Source of the DNA: Hyphomicrobium sp.
GTDB taxonomy: Bacteria > Pseudomonadota > Alphaproteobacteria > Rhizobiales > Hyphomicrobiaceae
DNA length: 64,000 nt
Direction: 5' to 3'
NCBI GenBank assembly: GCA_022843145.1
Contig: JALHOF010000011.1
Span: 1-64,000, forward strand
Made by a program: the position numbers and the translations under genes. Below the pieces are notes generated by a model that was not told the DNA's origin, made no database searches, and saw nothing but the letters and a program-made list of their open reading frames with translations. This document shows positions 35,945 to 45,780 of the stretch, piece by piece (position 1 is the stretch's first letter; each line of letters starts with the position of its first letter).

Positions 35945-36637
35945 TTACACCGCGACCACGGCACCGACCTTCGGCACGACGACTCCGCCGCCGGTCATGG
36001 CGGTCGCGAACGCCTCGGCGTCGGCATCGAGCAGGCCCGGGAACGTGCCATAGTGGCAAGGGAAAATCGTCTTGAACTTGAAGTACTTCTGGCAGGCGAA
36101 CGCGGCAGTGCGTGCGCCCATCGTGAAGCGGTCGCCGATCGGCACCATGCCGACGTCAGGCGCCCAGAGTTCATTGATCAGCGCCATGCCGGGGAACACG
36201 TGCGTATCGCCCATATGGTAAACGGTGCGGCCCTCGCGAGCCGTCAGAACGACGCCGCAGGGATTGCCGAGGTAGACGCCATTCGAGGATGAGGAATGCA
36301 GCGCATCGACGAGCGTGAGGTCGAAGTCGCGCGATTTGACGGTGCCGCCCGTGTTCATGGGCTCGAGCTGACGCGCGCCCTGTGCGCCGAGGTGCTGGGC
36401 AAGTTCGAACACCGCGAACAGCGTCGCCCCGGTCGTGCCGCAGATCTCCGCCGTATCGCCGATATGATCGTCGTGGCCGTGCGTCAGGGCGACGTGCGTG
36501 ACCCCCGCCGTGGCCTGGTCCCAACCGATCCCGGATGCCTCGAAGGTCGGGTTGCCCTTGAGGAACGGATCGATCAGCACGACACTGTCGCCGGTCTCGA
36601 TGCGGAAGCACGAGTGGCCGAACCAGATGATCTTCAT
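35945..36637 (-). CDS. UPF0173 metal-dependent hydrolase
   Basis: A 230-residue metallo-beta-lactamase-fold protein: MKIIWFGHSCFRIE, the metal motif LTHGHDDHIGD (HxHxDH, about residues 53-63), MGDTHVF and FPCHYGTFPGL. UPF0173 members are hydrolases of unknown substrate. The ATG at 36637 is the conserved start. It lies 101 bases upstream of the aminopropyltransferase fusion on the same strand. Confidence 0.9.
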   Translation of the reverse strand: MKIIWFGHSCFRIETGDSVVLIDPFLKGNPTFEASGIGWDQATAGVTHVALTHGHDDHIGDTAEICGTTGATLFAVFELAQHLGAQGARQLEPMNTGGTVKSRDFDLTLVDALHSSSSNGVYLGNPCGVVLTAREGRTVYHMGDTHVFPGMALINELWAPDVGMVPIGDRFTMGARTAAFACQKYFKFKTIFPCHYGTFPGLLDADAEAFATAMTGGGVVVPKVGAVVAV

Positions 36638-36741
36638 TGTGTCTCCCGTCGCGCGCGGATGGACGTCGCCGCGGGCGGCCCAACCCGGAGCCTTCGAACG
36701 CCATCGCCGAAGGTTCCCGTTTGCACTATAAGGCCGCCAGC

Positions 36742-37272
36742 ATGACCGACAATCACCAAGACCCGGCCACACCCGCAGCCCCTCCCGCCGTCCGGCCGCC
36801 GTTCGCCGACATCGCGGCGTTCGCGGCGTGCCTGCCGCCGGGCGCGCGGCTGATCGGGATCGACGCCGGCACCAAGACGCTCGGCCTCGCGCTGTCGGAT
36901 GTCACGCGCACCATCGCGTCGGGACTGGAGACGATACGCCGCACCAAATTCACGCCGGACGCGATGCGGCTGCTGGAGATTGCCGCAAGCCATGCGTGCG
37001 GCGGGTTCGTGCTGGGCTTCCCAGCAAATCTCGACGGCAGCGAGGGGCCGCGCGCGCAGGCGACACGCGCATTCGCTCGCAATCTCGGCAAGATGACGCC
37101 GCTGCCGATCCTGCTGTGGGACGAGCGCTTGTCGACGGCCGCGGCCGAGCGGATGCTGATCGAGGCCGATGCGAGCCGCAAGCGGCGCGCGGAAGTGATC
37201 GACAAGGTCGCTGCCACGGTTATTCTGCAAGGTGCGCTCGATCGCATGCAGTGGCAGCGCAGCGCGTCGTGA
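36742..37272 (+). CDS. ruvX: YqgF/RuvX nuclease-fold protein (pre-16S rRNA nuclease)
   Basis: A 176-residue RNase H-fold protein of the YqgF family: RLIGIDAGTKTLGLALSD with the first catalytic aspartate, GGFVLGFPANLDGSEGPRA, LLWDERLSTAAAERML, and the final DKVAATVILQGALD. Originally named a Holliday-junction resolvase homologue, it processes the 5' end of 16S rRNA in E. coli. There is an extra ~30-residue proline-rich N-terminus. It is divergent from the UPF0173 gene. Confidence 0.92.
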   Translation: MTDNHQDPATPAAPPAVRPPFADIAAFAACLPPGARLIGIDAGTKTLGLALSDVTRTIASGLETIRRTKFTPDAMRLLEIAASHACGGFVLGFPANLDGSEGPRAQATRAFARNLGKMTPLPILLWDERLSTAAAERMLIEADASRKRRAEVIDKVAATVILQGALDRMQWQRSAS

Positions 37273-37288
37273 GGCGGCGTGACGAAAG

Positions 37289-37318
37289 CTTGGGTCTCGA
37301 AAACTTGGGTCTTGAAAC
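37289..37318. repeat. Two tandem 15-bp units
   Basis: CTTGGGTCTCGAAAA (37289-37303) is followed directly by CTTGGGTCTTGAAAC (37304-37318), with a partial third unit after. It lies in the 186-bp gap between ruvX and the PcfJ-like gene. No function apparent. Confidence 0.6.
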
Positions 37319-37458
37319 TCTTGGCCGGGCGACAGTGGCAATGTCTGCACGAGCCATCTGAACGATCGAGCGGTGCGGGCGTGAGACGGTTATCGCCGTG
37401 CCCAGTTCCGACGTTTCGCCGTCGCATCCGCGCCGCAAACAATTCCGATACTCCGCCC

Positions 37459-38727
37459 ATGGTCCACCAGCTTTGGACCGTGGTCACAACGCAACGCGTG
37501 GTGCGGAATCCGGTGATGCGTACGTCGTCCAAGTCCCCGCTCAAGAGCAGCGAACCCACCCGGGTTCGCGACACCGAGCCCTTGCCTGCGGAACTCGAAG
37601 TTTTCGTCAGCCGTTTCATGCTGCCCGAACGGCGTGAAGTCCGGCGGCTCGTGCGAACGTCGAGCCGGCTCGCCGATCTCGCGAAGGTCTTTCCGGGCGC
37701 GATCTATGCGATCGCCTCACGCCGTGGCCCCGCCGCGAGCCGGCTGCACGCGCTCTCGCTCGTCGAACAAGGCGCTCCGCTCAAATCGGTGGCCCGCGCG
37801 CTCGATTTACCGCTGTGGCTGAAGCGACTGCCGCCCGAGGCGTTCGCGGGCCGGCTCGGTGCGCTGCCGGTGAGCGAAACGTTCACGCGCCGCGTCGCCA
37901 CACGCATTCCGCACGCCGTGCAGGAAACCGCGGCATGGCTGGAGACTGTCGGCTTTGCGACGGAAGCCTGCAGCGAGGATTTCGCGTTGTGGCTCGGCGA
38001 GCAACAGCTCTACGCGGAATTGTCCGAACCCGAACGGGCTTTCGCCGTGCTCGCCGCCTACGCGTGGTTTTCCGGCGCACCGGGAACGCGGGCGCATCAA
38101 TTGATCGTCGTGCCCTGGCGCACGGAGATCGGCTTCGACACCGCGTTGTGCGCCGCCAAGAGCTGGCTCAACCGATTGCGGCTCGTGATGCAGCTCGACC
38201 CTGGCGTGATCACCGACCCCTGGCTCGATGGCGGCAAGGCGATGGGCCTCGAATTCGTCCCGCTGGTCGACCAGCACGAGATCATCGAGGAAAGCCATGC
38301 GATGCAGAATTGCGCGGACCAGTATGCCGACCGACTGGCGCGCGACAAATGTCGCTTGTTCTCGATCCGGCGCGCTGGACAGCGCATCGCGACGCTGGAG
38401 ATCGGCCCGCATCCGCGCGAAACCGGCGTCCTGGCCGTGACGCAGCTCAAGGCGCGCCACAACATGCCCGCCTCGCTCGAAATTTGGCAGGCCGCGCATA
38501 TGTGGCTCGCAACCCAGCCGCGCCTCAAGAGACTGCCCCCACTGCTGCCTCCGGAGCGCCCGCTCAAAGACGAGACCTGGGAAGAGCTGATGACGCCGTA
38601 CCGGCAGAAGACGGGCGGCGCAACTTGGCTCCCGGCCCAGGCGACGCTGGCCGCGTTCAACGGGCTGGATGCCGATCTGACCGATCTGGCGCGCCGTAGC
38701 GGCGTGTCGTCGTGGTTGTTCACATGA
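37459..38727 (+). CDS. PcfJ-like domain protein
   Basis: A protein of up to 422 residues. The C-terminal third contains the PcfJ-like signature: HAMQNCADQYADRLARDKCR, LFSIRRAGQRIATLEIG and, after a gap, TQLKARHNM. PcfJ was first described on conjugative plasmids; chromosomal homologues in Alphaproteobacteria have no known function. The N-terminal two thirds are helical and unassigned. The start is uncertain (ATG 37459 or ATG 37516). No conjugation genes lie nearby, so it appears to be a stand-alone chromosomal gene. Confidence 0.7.
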   Translation: MVHQLWTVVTTQRVVRNPVMRTSSKSPLKSSEPTRVRDTEPLPAELEVFVSRFMLPERREVRRLVRTSSRLADLAKVFPGAIYAIASRRGPAASRLHALSLVEQGAPLKSVARALDLPLWLKRLPPEAFAGRLGALPVSETFTRRVATRIPHAVQETAAWLETVGFATEACSEDFALWLGEQQLYAELSEPERAFAVLAAYAWFSGAPGTRAHQLIVVPWRTEIGFDTALCAAKSWLNRLRLVMQLDPGVITDPWLDGGKAMGLEFVPLVDQHEIIEESHAMQNCADQYADRLARDKCRLFSIRRAGQRIATLEIGPHPRETGVLAVTQLKARHNMPASLEIWQAAHMWLATQPRLKRLPPLLPPERPLKDETWEELMTPYRQKTGGATWLPAQATLAAFNGLDADLTDLARRSGVSSWLFT

Positions 38728-38855
38728 ACACGGGCTGGTGATTGCGGGCACGCGGTGTAGGGGGCGACAGCCGCACGCGGGCAGCGATCTTGACATCGGC
38801 GGGCACATCCGGTGCTTAGGCGCGACCCAACCGCACCAGCGCCGCCGGAGCCCCG

Positions 38856-39536
38856 ATGTCCAGCCTCGCCACCTCGCTCGACTTCGCCGCCATCGCGTGG
38901 TTCGCCGCCGCTGTGGCGCTGTTCGACACGTTGTTGAAGCTTTTCCGGGCCCGCACCATCGCCGGCGCCATCCAGGCGCAGCGCGAACAATGGATGCGGA
39001 ACATGGCCGGACGCGACAACCGGCTCGTCGACACCGGTATTTTGCAGACGCTGAGCCACGGCAACGCGTTCTTCGCGTCGACTAGCGCCATCGCAATCGG
39101 CGGGCTCGCGGCACTGATGGGCTCAGGCGATACGGCGCAAGGGCTGATCGAACGCATTCCCTACGTCGCGAAGTCGTCCGGCGCGCTGTTCGAAATCAAA
39201 CTCGTTCTGCTGGCGACGTTGTTCATCTTTGCGTTCTTCAAGTTCGCCTGGGCATTCCGCCTATCGCATTACACCGGCATCATGATCGGCGCGACGCCAA
39301 TACCCGACGGCAGCAATCTCGCCGCGTGCGAGCATCACGCCCAACTGACAGCCGATCTGATCGGCGTCGCAGCCGACCACGCCAATACGGGATTGCGCTC
39401 GTACTATTACGCGATCGGCGCGCTCGCGTGGTTCTTTCATCCGCTGCTGTTCATCCTGGCGACGACCTGGGTCGTGATCATCCTGGTCCGGCGTGAGTTC
39501 TTTTCGCGCTCCTACCGCATCATTGCGAAAATCTGA
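38856..39536 (+). CDS. DUF599 family membrane protein
   Basis: A 226-residue membrane protein with four hydrophobic segments: FAAIAWFAAAVALFDTLLKL, a central AIAIGGLAALMG, KLVLLATLFIFAFFKFAWAF and the C-terminal LLFILATTWVVIILV. Features RDNRLVDTGILQTLSHGNAF and GLRSYYYAIGALAWFFHP match DUF599, function unknown. The start at 38856 follows a GGAGCCCCG stretch. Separate from the PcfJ-like gene by 128 bp. Confidence 0.88.
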   Translation: MSSLATSLDFAAIAWFAAAVALFDTLLKLFRARTIAGAIQAQREQWMRNMAGRDNRLVDTGILQTLSHGNAFFASTSAIAIGGLAALMGSGDTAQGLIERIPYVAKSSGALFEIKLVLLATLFIFAFFKFAWAFRLSHYTGIMIGATPIPDGSNLAACEHHAQLTADLIGVAADHANTGLRSYYYAIGALAWFFHPLLFILATTWVVIILVRREFFSRSYRIIAKI

Positions 39537-39582
39537 GCGTCCACTGGCTAGACAATCGAGAGCGCGTTGCGAAATCGCCCGA

Positions 39583-40617
39583 TCATGAGGCCTTGGGCTC
39601 GCCCCGCCGCGCCCTGCGGCGGATCTTGAGCGGAGTATCGTCGAACCAGCGCCGCGCCGCGCGCGAGAACGTGCTCGGATCGGAGAAACCCAGCGCAAAC
39701 GCGATCTCGGTGATCGACTTGTCGGTATTCTCCAGAAGATGCTTGGCCAAGTCCGCACGCATCCCGTTGAGCACGCGCTCGAACGACGAGTCCGCTTGTT
39801 CGAGCCGCCACTGCACTTGCGAAACCGAGAGACCGAGTCTGTGAGCGGCGCAGTCGAGCGTCGGCGTCCCGCGCGCCAACTGCGATGCGATAACCGATCG
39901 AACGTCACGAATGATATCGGGAACTTCGGGGTCGGCCTCGATCCACCGCTTGGCCAGATCGATGGCCAGCGCGAAAAGGGCGGGATTCGAGCTTTTCATC
40001 GGCCGGCTGAGCGTCTGCGCGTCGATGGCGATCTTATTGATCGGCGCCTCGAACCGCATCCGCTCACCGAACACGGCGACATATGGGGCGAGATTGGCCG
40101 GAGCGCGATGGTCGAACTCGGCCGCGAGCGGCCGCCACAGCGTTCCTGTGCCCTCGCGGACGCGCATGACGATCGAGGCGGCGCTGAAAATGACGTAGTG
40201 CAGGCGCGGCGCCGTGACAGTATCCGGATAGGTCCACGACAGATGAGCAACGCCGGACTGCTCGACGAAATTCGCGCCGACCTGGGGCGAGAACGATCGG
40301 ACGAGACGGGCCAACTGGATCATCGCTTCGCGCACGGTCGGCGCACTCATGATGAGCGCGCCCGGCATGCCCGATGCACCCGGCGTGAAATGCGTGGCAA
40401 ACGTCAGGCCGAAATCCGGATCGCCCAACTCGCGGGCGACATTGTCGAAGACGAGACATGCTGCATTGAGCGGAACGAGCATATTGGGATCGTCGAGACA
40501 GACGGGGTCCATACCAGCTGCCGCGAACATCGGGCTCACATTCAAGCCTCTCGCCGAGCAATAAACTCTGAGTTCGCCGAGAATTCCGGCTCTTATTCTG
40601 GCGGGCGGTCCTGGCAT
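39583..40617 (-). CDS. AraC-family regulator
   Basis: A 344-residue regulator. The N-terminal ~200 residues are the Arabinose_bd-type (OruR/ArgR-like) ligand domain; the C-terminal AraC helix-turn-helix shows LAKHLLENTDKSITEIAFAL then GFSDPSTFSRAARRWF. The ATG at 40617 follows GGAGGC. It is divergent from a MarR regulator across 211 bp, so cross-regulation is likely. Ligand and targets are unknown. Confidence 0.9.
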   Translation of the reverse strand: MPGPPARIRAGILGELRVYCSARGLNVSPMFAAAGMDPVCLDDPNMLVPLNAACLVFDNVARELGDPDFGLTFATHFTPGASGMPGALIMSAPTVREAMIQLARLVRSFSPQVGANFVEQSGVAHLSWTYPDTVTAPRLHYVIFSAASIVMRVREGTGTLWRPLAAEFDHRAPANLAPYVAVFGERMRFEAPINKIAIDAQTLSRPMKSSNPALFALAIDLAKRWIEADPEVPDIIRDVRSVIASQLARGTPTLDCAAHRLGLSVSQVQWRLEQADSSFERVLNGMRADLAKHLLENTDKSITEIAFALGFSDPSTFSRAARRWFDDTPLKIRRRARRGEPKAS

Positions 40618-40828
40618 CAAAGCCTCCGCGCGACCGGCGCCTCGAACGGCGCATGTCCTGAAAAGTCCTTACACTGGTCTGTGTAGCACGTTTAGAGCAA
40701 TAAAACTGCCCTCTGTAGCCGGGTTTTCCAGAGCGGGACCACTTATCTGGCGAAGTCTCCGCCGCAGTCTCCCCCGGATGCGGCAGACTACCCCCGATCG
40801 CTCAAATAGAAAACATGGATGGATCATC
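40618..40828. promoter_or_regulatory. Divergent AraC/MarR promoter region with inverted repeats
   Basis: Two imperfect dyads are visible: CTCTG-N13-CAGAG at 40710-40732 and GCCGCA-N12-TGCGGC at 40761-40784, the latter close to the MarR start. MarR proteins commonly bind such dyads at their own promoters. The region is AT-richer at 40690-40710. A five-codon frame (ATGGATGG...) ends on the MarR ATG at 40829. Confidence 0.4.
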
Positions 40829-41308
40829 ATGACGATAAAAACAACCCAGGGAGCCGTAGCCAAGCCGCCATCGGCCCTGCATCTTTTACACCGAGCCGGC
40901 CAGTGCGCCGATGAGTTGTTCGCGATCCAGGTCGGCCAGAGCGACCTGACGCCCCGCCAGTACGTTGTTTTGAAGGCGGTGGCGGGAAGCGACGAACCGA
41001 GCCAGACGGCGCTCGTGGAGAAAACCGGGATCGATCGCTCGACGCTGGCCGACATCGTTCGCCGTCTTGTGAGCAAGGGGCTCCTCCAGAGAAAGCGCAC
41101 GCGGCGCGATGCACGGATGTATGCCGTGCGCTTGACCGACAAGGGTACGACGGCACTCAAGGCGGCAGATCCCGCAGCGCGCGTCACCGACGAACGGCTG
41201 CTGGCTGCGCTGCCGGCGCCGCAGCGTGAGGTGTTTCTCGACGCGCTGAAGCGCGTGATCGATCAACTGTCGGTCGCTAATATCCAGGCGCGGCCCACGG
41301 GCCGCTGA
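40829..41308 (+). CDS. MarR-family regulator
   Basis: A 159-residue winged-helix regulator. The DNA-binding core is LTPRQYVVLKAVAGSDEPSQ, then TALVEKTGIDRSTLADIVRR and GLLQRKRTRRDARMYAVRLT (wing). Members usually repress their own and nearby promoters and respond to small ligands. It faces the AraC gene and converges on aidB. Confidence 0.92.
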   Translation: MTIKTTQGAVAKPPSALHLLHRAGQCADELFAIQVGQSDLTPRQYVVLKAVAGSDEPSQTALVEKTGIDRSTLADIVRRLVSKGLLQRKRTRRDARMYAVRLTDKGTTALKAADPAARVTDERLLAALPAPQREVFLDALKRVIDQLSVANIQARPTGR

Positions 41309-41351
41309 CCGGCACGACGCCGGATCGCGTTTCGTCCCACAGCGGCGATGC

Positions 41352-43022
41352 TCAGATCCGGTTCGGCGACGCGCGCGTCAGTATGGCGCGCGCGTCGGCC
41401 CAGTCGAGACCGAGGCCGTAGGTCTGCCGGGGCATCGCCCCGAGCCGCGTTCCGATGAACGCGTCCGCGACCGCAGCCGGGGCATGCGCTCGCAGGATCG
41501 TCCCCGCAGCAACATGCGCCAGCCCCTCGACCAGCGTCCTCACACGCACATCGAGATGACGCGGGTCATGGAGAATGGCCTGCAACCTGTCGACCGCCGC
41601 CTTCAGGTGCGCGTCACCTGCTGCGGCCTCGGCGAGCTCGTCCAAGACGATCTCGACGACGTCGGGCTCGCGTTGCAAGACCCGCAGCACGTCGAGCGCC
41701 ATGACGTTGCCAGAGCCTTCCCAGATCGCATTGACCGGCACCTCGCGATAGATCCGCGCGAGGGGCGTATCCTCGACATAGCCGTTGCCGCCGAGGCACT
41801 CCATCGCTTCGGCGACGAGCGCGGGGGCGATCTTGCACGTCCAGTATTTGGTGACTGGCGTCATCAGCCGCCGCCAGGCTGCCGCGCGCGCGTCGTCGGC
41901 ACGGTCGAAGGCTCGCGCAAGCCGGAACGACAGCGCCGTCGCCGCCTCGACGTCGAGCACCATATCGGCGAGCACCTGCTGCATCAACGGCGCGTCGATC
42001 AACGACCGGCCAAACACGCGGCGGTGCTCGGCGTGGTGGACCGCATGGGCCACGGCGAGACGCATCAACCCGGCGGACGCGACGGCGCAATCGAGCCGTG
42101 TGTGCGTGACCATCTCGATGATGTTGGCGACGCCGCGGCCTTCCTCGCCGATGGCCCAGGCATGCGCGCCGCGGAATTCGACCTCCGACGACGCGTTGGA
42201 GCGATTGCCGAGCTTGTTCTTGAGACGCTGGAAGTGCAGGGCGTTGACGGTGCCGTCGGGCAGGAACCTCGGCAGCAGGAAGCAGGTGAGACCGCCCGGC
42301 GCCTGGGCCAGGACCAGAAAAGCATCCGACATCGGCGCCGACATGAACCATTTATGCCCGACGAGGACGTACTCCCGGCTGCCACTGCCGCCGACGGGGC
42401 GGGCTTCGGTGGTCCCGGCGCGAACGTCGGTCCCGCCCTGCTTTTCCGTCATCCCCATGCCGATGGTCACAGCCCGCTTCATCGGGGCTGGTTCGAAGGC
42501 CGGATCGTAATCACGTGCCAGGATCCGCGGCAGCCACGTCGATGCCAGGCCGGACTCGAGTTGCAGCGTGGCCACGGCGGCGGACGTCATCGTAACCGGG
42601 CAGCAGTGGCCGGCCTCCATCTGCGCCGCCATATAAAAAGTGCCGGCGCGCGCCACATGGGCGGCGGTGTTTCGCGGCGTCCCCGGCCGAGCCAAATGGC
42701 CCCAGACCGACGCATGCAAGCCCGCCGCGCAGCTCATCTCCATCAATTGGTGGTAGGCCGGGTGATAGGTCACCACGTCGCGCCGCCGCCCTTGGCGGTC
42801 GTGGGTGGCGAGGACGGGCGGATAGTCGTTCGCCAGCCGCCCCGCCTCCTGCATTTCGGCGCTGCCCGCAAGCACACCGAAGGCCGCAAGGTCAGGCCCT
42901 GCGGCGCCCCCGCCCTCCCGCGCGACCGCGTCCTGCAGGGCGTTGTCCGAGATGTAGAGGTCGATATCCTCGAACGGAGGCGGCTGGTTCGTCACCTCGT
43001 GGGTTGCGTCAAGTCCGGGCAT
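41352..43022 (-). CDS. aidB: AidB-type acyl-CoA dehydrogenase
   Basis: A 556-residue protein close to E. coli AidB in length and layout. Visible: [20 protein letters not shown], the flavin region [59 protein letters not shown] and [20 protein letters not shown]. AidB binds FAD and DNA and protects against alkylating agents in E. coli; its enzymatic substrate is unclear. The ATG at 43022 is the natural start. It is divergent from pyrB across 119 bp. Confidence 0.88.
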   Translation of the reverse strand: MPGLDATHEVTNQPPPFEDIDLYISDNALQDAVAREGGGAAGPDLAAFGVLAGSAEMQEAGRLANDYPPVLATHDRQGRRRDVVTYHPAYHQLMEMSCAAGLHASVWGHLARPGTPRNTAAHVARAGTFYMAAQMEAGHCCPVTMTSAAVATLQLESGLASTWLPRILARDYDPAFEPAPMKRAVTIGMGMTEKQGGTDVRAGTTEARPVGGSGSREYVLVGHKWFMSAPMSDAFLVLAQAPGGLTCFLLPRFLPDGTVNALHFQRLKNKLGNRSNASSEVEFRGAHAWAIGEEGRGVANIIEMVTHTRLDCAVASAGLMRLAVAHAVHHAEHRRVFGRSLIDAPLMQQVLADMVLDVEAATALSFRLARAFDRADDARAAAWRRLMTPVTKYWTCKIAPALVAEAMECLGGNGYVEDTPLARIYREVPVNAIWEGSGNVMALDVLRVLQREPDVVEIVLDELAEAAAGDAHLKAAVDRLQAILHDPRHLDVRVRTLVEGLAHVAAGTILRAHAPAAVADAFIGTRLGAMPRQTYGLGLDWADARAILTRASPNRI

Positions 43023-43141
43023 GTTTCGCCTCCGATCCTCACCGCGCGCTAACGCTATCGCACCGAACTTCGCCATCTCGCCGTCCGTGCGACGGATGGC
43101 GCTTGCTGGTAACCCGGACTCTCCCTATAGAACGGGCTTTG

Positions 43142-44146
43142 ATGGCTATCCAATCGTCAAACGCTCCGAATCCCTACCCGCACCGCCACCTGCTCACCTG
43201 CGAGCGGCTGACGGAGGGAGAGATCAATGCGATCCTCGACATCGCCGATAACGCCGCCGATCAGAGCCGCCGCTTCGACAAAAAGCGCGATCTATTGCGC
43301 GGCCGAACATTGATCAATCTGTTCTTCGAAAGCTCGACGCGCACACAGTCGTCGTTCGAGCTGGCCGCCAAGCGGCTGGGCGCCGACGTCATGAACATGA
43401 ACGTCTCGACCTCTTCGGTAACCAAGGGCGAGACGCTGATCGACACGGCGATCACGCTCAATGCGATGCGGCCTGACATCATCGTCGTTCGCCATCACGC
43501 GGCGGGCGCGGTCGAACTGCTCTCGCAGAAGGTCGATTGCTCGGTCATCAACGCCGGTGACGGCGCGCACCAGCACCCGACGCAGGCACTGCTCGATGCG
43601 CTGACCATCCGCCGCGCCAAGGGCCGCATCGCGGGGCTCATCGTTGCGATCTGCGGCGACATCCTGCATTCGCGCGTGGCCCGCTCCAATATCGACGTGC
43701 TGAACCGGCTCGGCGCCCAGGTCCGCATCATCGCGCCATCGACACTTCTGCCGGCGGCGCCCGAGCGGCTCGGGGCCCAGGTCTTCACCGACATGTGGAA
43801 AGGCATCGAGGGCGCCGACGTCGTGATGATGCTGAGGTTACAGCGGGAGCGCATGGAAGGGTCGTACGTGCCGTCGTCGCGTGAATTCTTCCACTTTTTC
43901 GGCCTCGATCACGAAAAACTAGCGCGCGCCAAGCCGGACGCCGTGATTATGCACCCCGGCCCGATGAACCGTGGCGTCGAAATCGCGTCCACGATTGCGG
44001 ACCACTCGCGCAGTGTCATCCGCGAGCAGGTCGAGATGGGTGTCGCGGTACGCATGGCGGTGCTGGAGGTGCTGGCGCGCAACCTGCCGCGCGACGACGA
44101 CGCGATGCCGGACGAGCAAAAACCGGCCCCGGCGGTGAAACGATGA
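43142..44146 (+). CDS. pyrB: Aspartate carbamoyltransferase catalytic chain
   Basis: A 334-residue ATCase, joining carbamoyl phosphate and aspartate in pyrimidine synthesis. Carbamoyl-phosphate motif [20 protein letters not shown] (about residues 60-79), then [20 protein letters not shown] and aspartate-site [10 protein letters not shown] and [12 protein letters not shown]. No regulatory pyrI is present. The stop overlaps the next start (ATGA), the arrangement known for class A ATCases, where PyrB pairs with an inactive dihydroorotase-like chain. Confidence 0.96.
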   Translation: MAIQSSNAPNPYPHRHLLTCERLTEGEINAILDIADNAADQSRRFDKKRDLLRGRTLINLFFESSTRTQSSFELAAKRLGADVMNMNVSTSSVTKGETLIDTAITLNAMRPDIIVVRHHAAGAVELLSQKVDCSVINAGDGAHQHPTQALLDALTIRRAKGRIAGLIVAICGDILHSRVARSNIDVLNRLGAQVRIIAPSTLLPAAPERLGAQVFTDMWKGIEGADVVMMLRLQRERMEGSYVPSSREFFHFFGLDHEKLARAKPDAVIMHPGPMNRGVEIASTIADHSRSVIREQVEMGVAVRMAVLEVLARNLPRDDDAMPDEQKPAPAVKR

Positions 44147-45471
44147 ACGGACGCGAGCCCCACTCCGGCAAGAAGCCGCTGGCCTTCATCAACGCCCGGC
44201 TCATCGATCCGGACTCCAAACGTGACGAGCCCGGCGGCCTCCTCGTGCGCGACGGCTTGATCGCCGACCTTGGGCCGCACCTGCGCCGCAACGCACCTCC
44301 CGGCGTCGAGGTCGTCGACTGCAAGGGGCATGTGCTTTGCCCAGGACTGATCGACGCGCAGGTGTTCGCTGGCGAGCCAGGCGCCGAACACCGCGAGACG
44401 CTGAAGACGGCCAGCCACGCCGCGGCGGCGGGCGGCGTCACAACCATCGTCGTGATGCCGGACACCAACCCGGTGATCGATCAGGTCGCGCTCGTCGATT
44501 TCATCCAGAGGCGCGCGCGCGACAACGCGTCGGTCCATGTCCATACCATGGCGGCGTTGACCAAGGGGCTGCTGGGCGAGGAGATGACCGAGATCGGGCT
44601 GTTGAAGCGGGCCGGAGCGGTCGCTTTTTCCAACGGCAAGTCGTCGATCGCCAACACCCGCGTGATGAAAAACGTGCTGCTCTACAGCAAAGACTTCGGC
44701 GCGCTCGTCGTGCATCACACAGAAGATCCGTATCTCTCGGCCAACGGCGCGATGAACTCGGGCGAGGTCGCATCGCGGCTCGGCTTGCCGGGCGTGTCGA
44801 AAACCGCCGAAACGATCGTGCTCGAGCGGGACGTGCGCCTCGTCGAGATGACGGGCGGCCGTTATCACGCGGCGACCATCACCTGCGCCGAAAGTCTCGA
44901 CGTCGTGCGCGGCGCCAAGAAGCGCAAGTTGCCGGTCACCTGCGGCGTCTCGATCAATCATCTGACGCTCAACGAAAACGACATCGGCCCCTACCGCACG
45001 TTCTTCAAGGTGCGGCCGCCGCTGCGCCGCGAGGAAGACCGCGTCGCCATGATCCGCGGCATCGCATCCGGCGACATCGACATCATCGTTTCATCGCACG
45101 ACCCGCAGGACGCCGATGTCAAAAGGCGGCCGTTCGCGGAAGCCGCCGATGGCGCGGTCGGGCTCGAAACATTGCTGCCGGCTGCACTCCGGCTGCACCA
45201 TTCGGGCGAACTGTCGCTGATGGTGCTGCTCAAGGCGATGACCTCGAACCCGGCAAAACTGCTCGGACTTCATTCCGGCCGGCTCGCCAAGGGCGCCATC
45301 GCCGACATCATCCTGGTCGATCTCGGCGAACCGTGGGTGGTGAACAAGGACAGCTTGCGCTCGCGTTCGAAGAACTCGCCGTTCGACGAGGCCAAGATGC
45401 AGGGCCGCGTGCTGCGCACCCTCGTTGCGGGAGATACCGTCTACCAGTACGCTGGCGTCGAGCGGACCTGA
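44143..45471 (+). CDS. pyrC: Dihydroorotase-like protein lacking metal ligands (PyrC'-type)
   Basis: A 442-residue amidohydrolase of the class I dihydroorotase family. The key metal motif DxHxHxREPG reads [10 protein letters not shown] (residues 71-80), so both histidines are lost. Later ligands are also changed: YHAAT at 241-245 lacks the second histidine, and the usual TDHAPH reads SSHDPQ at 317-322, so the catalytic aspartate is gone. It keeps the fold motifs ([24 protein letters not shown]). It is therefore probably a structural partner of PyrB, as in Pseudomonas PyrC', and not the active enzyme; a true DHOase should be elsewhere. Usually annotated pyrC. Confidence 0.88.
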   Translation: MNGREPHSGKKPLAFINARLIDPDSKRDEPGGLLVRDGLIADLGPHLRRNAPPGVEVVDCKGHVLCPGLIDAQVFAGEPGAEHRETLKTASHAAAAGGVTTIVVMPDTNPVIDQVALVDFIQRRARDNASVHVHTMAALTKGLLGEEMTEIGLLKRAGAVAFSNGKSSIANTRVMKNVLLYSKDFGALVVHHTEDPYLSANGAMNSGEVASRLGLPGVSKTAETIVLERDVRLVEMTGGRYHAATITCAESLDVVRGAKKRKLPVTCGVSINHLTLNENDIGPYRTFFKVRPPLRREEDRVAMIRGIASGDIDIIVSSHDPQDADVKRRPFAEAADGAVGLETLLPAALRLHHSGELSLMVLLKAMTSNPAKLLGLHSGRLAKGAIADIILVDLGEPWVVNKDSLRSRSKNSPFDEAKMQGRVLRTLVAGDTVYQYAGVERT

Positions 45472-45479
45472 GCCGGAAT
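45403..45479 (+). repeat. Direct repeat, copy 1 (pyrC 3' end)
   Basis: These 77 bases, the last 23 codons of the dihydroorotase-like gene (stop included) plus eight bases, recur at 46106-46182 with only three mismatches. The two copies bracket a toxin-antitoxin pair. Both mismatches inside the codons are synonymous third-position changes (CGC/CGG and GGA/GGC). Confidence 0.95.
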
Positions 45480-45558
45480 ATGCGTCTGGCTGGGCGAAGG
45501 AAGAGCCAGGCAGCCTAAAGTGAGGACGCATGCGAAGACCATGTGCTAGCGTGAGGTC

Positions 45559-45780
45559 ATGAACACGTCTGTCACAGTGTTGGAAGAACAGGTCGAGCAG
45601 TTATCTGCGGTCGATCGCATCAGGCTCGTCGAGCATTTGCTGGCAACATTGGACAAGCCCGACCCGAAGATCGACCGAGCTTGGGCCGACGAAAGCGAAC
45701 AGCGACTTGATGCCTATTTGCGTGGCGAGACGACGGCACGTGACGCGCATGACGTACTCGCCAAGCACTTGAAACCGTGA
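45559..45780 (+). CDS. Addiction-module antitoxin (CHP02574 family)
   Basis: A 73-residue protein of the addiction module component family: VEQLSAVDRIRLVEHLLATL followed by a short acidic C-terminal part with RAWADESEQRL and a final helix. It should neutralise the toxin encoded directly downstream, whose GTG overlaps its stop (GTGA). GAGG sits just before the ATG. A small inverted repeat CTGGCT-N12-AGCCAG at 45486-45509 lies upstream and could be an operator. Confidence 0.85.
   Translation: MNTSVTVLEEQVEQLSAVDRIRLVEHLLATLDKPDPKIDRAWADESEQRLDAYLRGETTARDAHDVLAKHLKP

Noticed and set aside
35844-36059. Extension of the aminopropyltransferase fusion to 868 residues.
   Set aside because: The added residues are low-complexity and run into the UPF0173 gene; the ATG at 35843 opens the recognisable protein.
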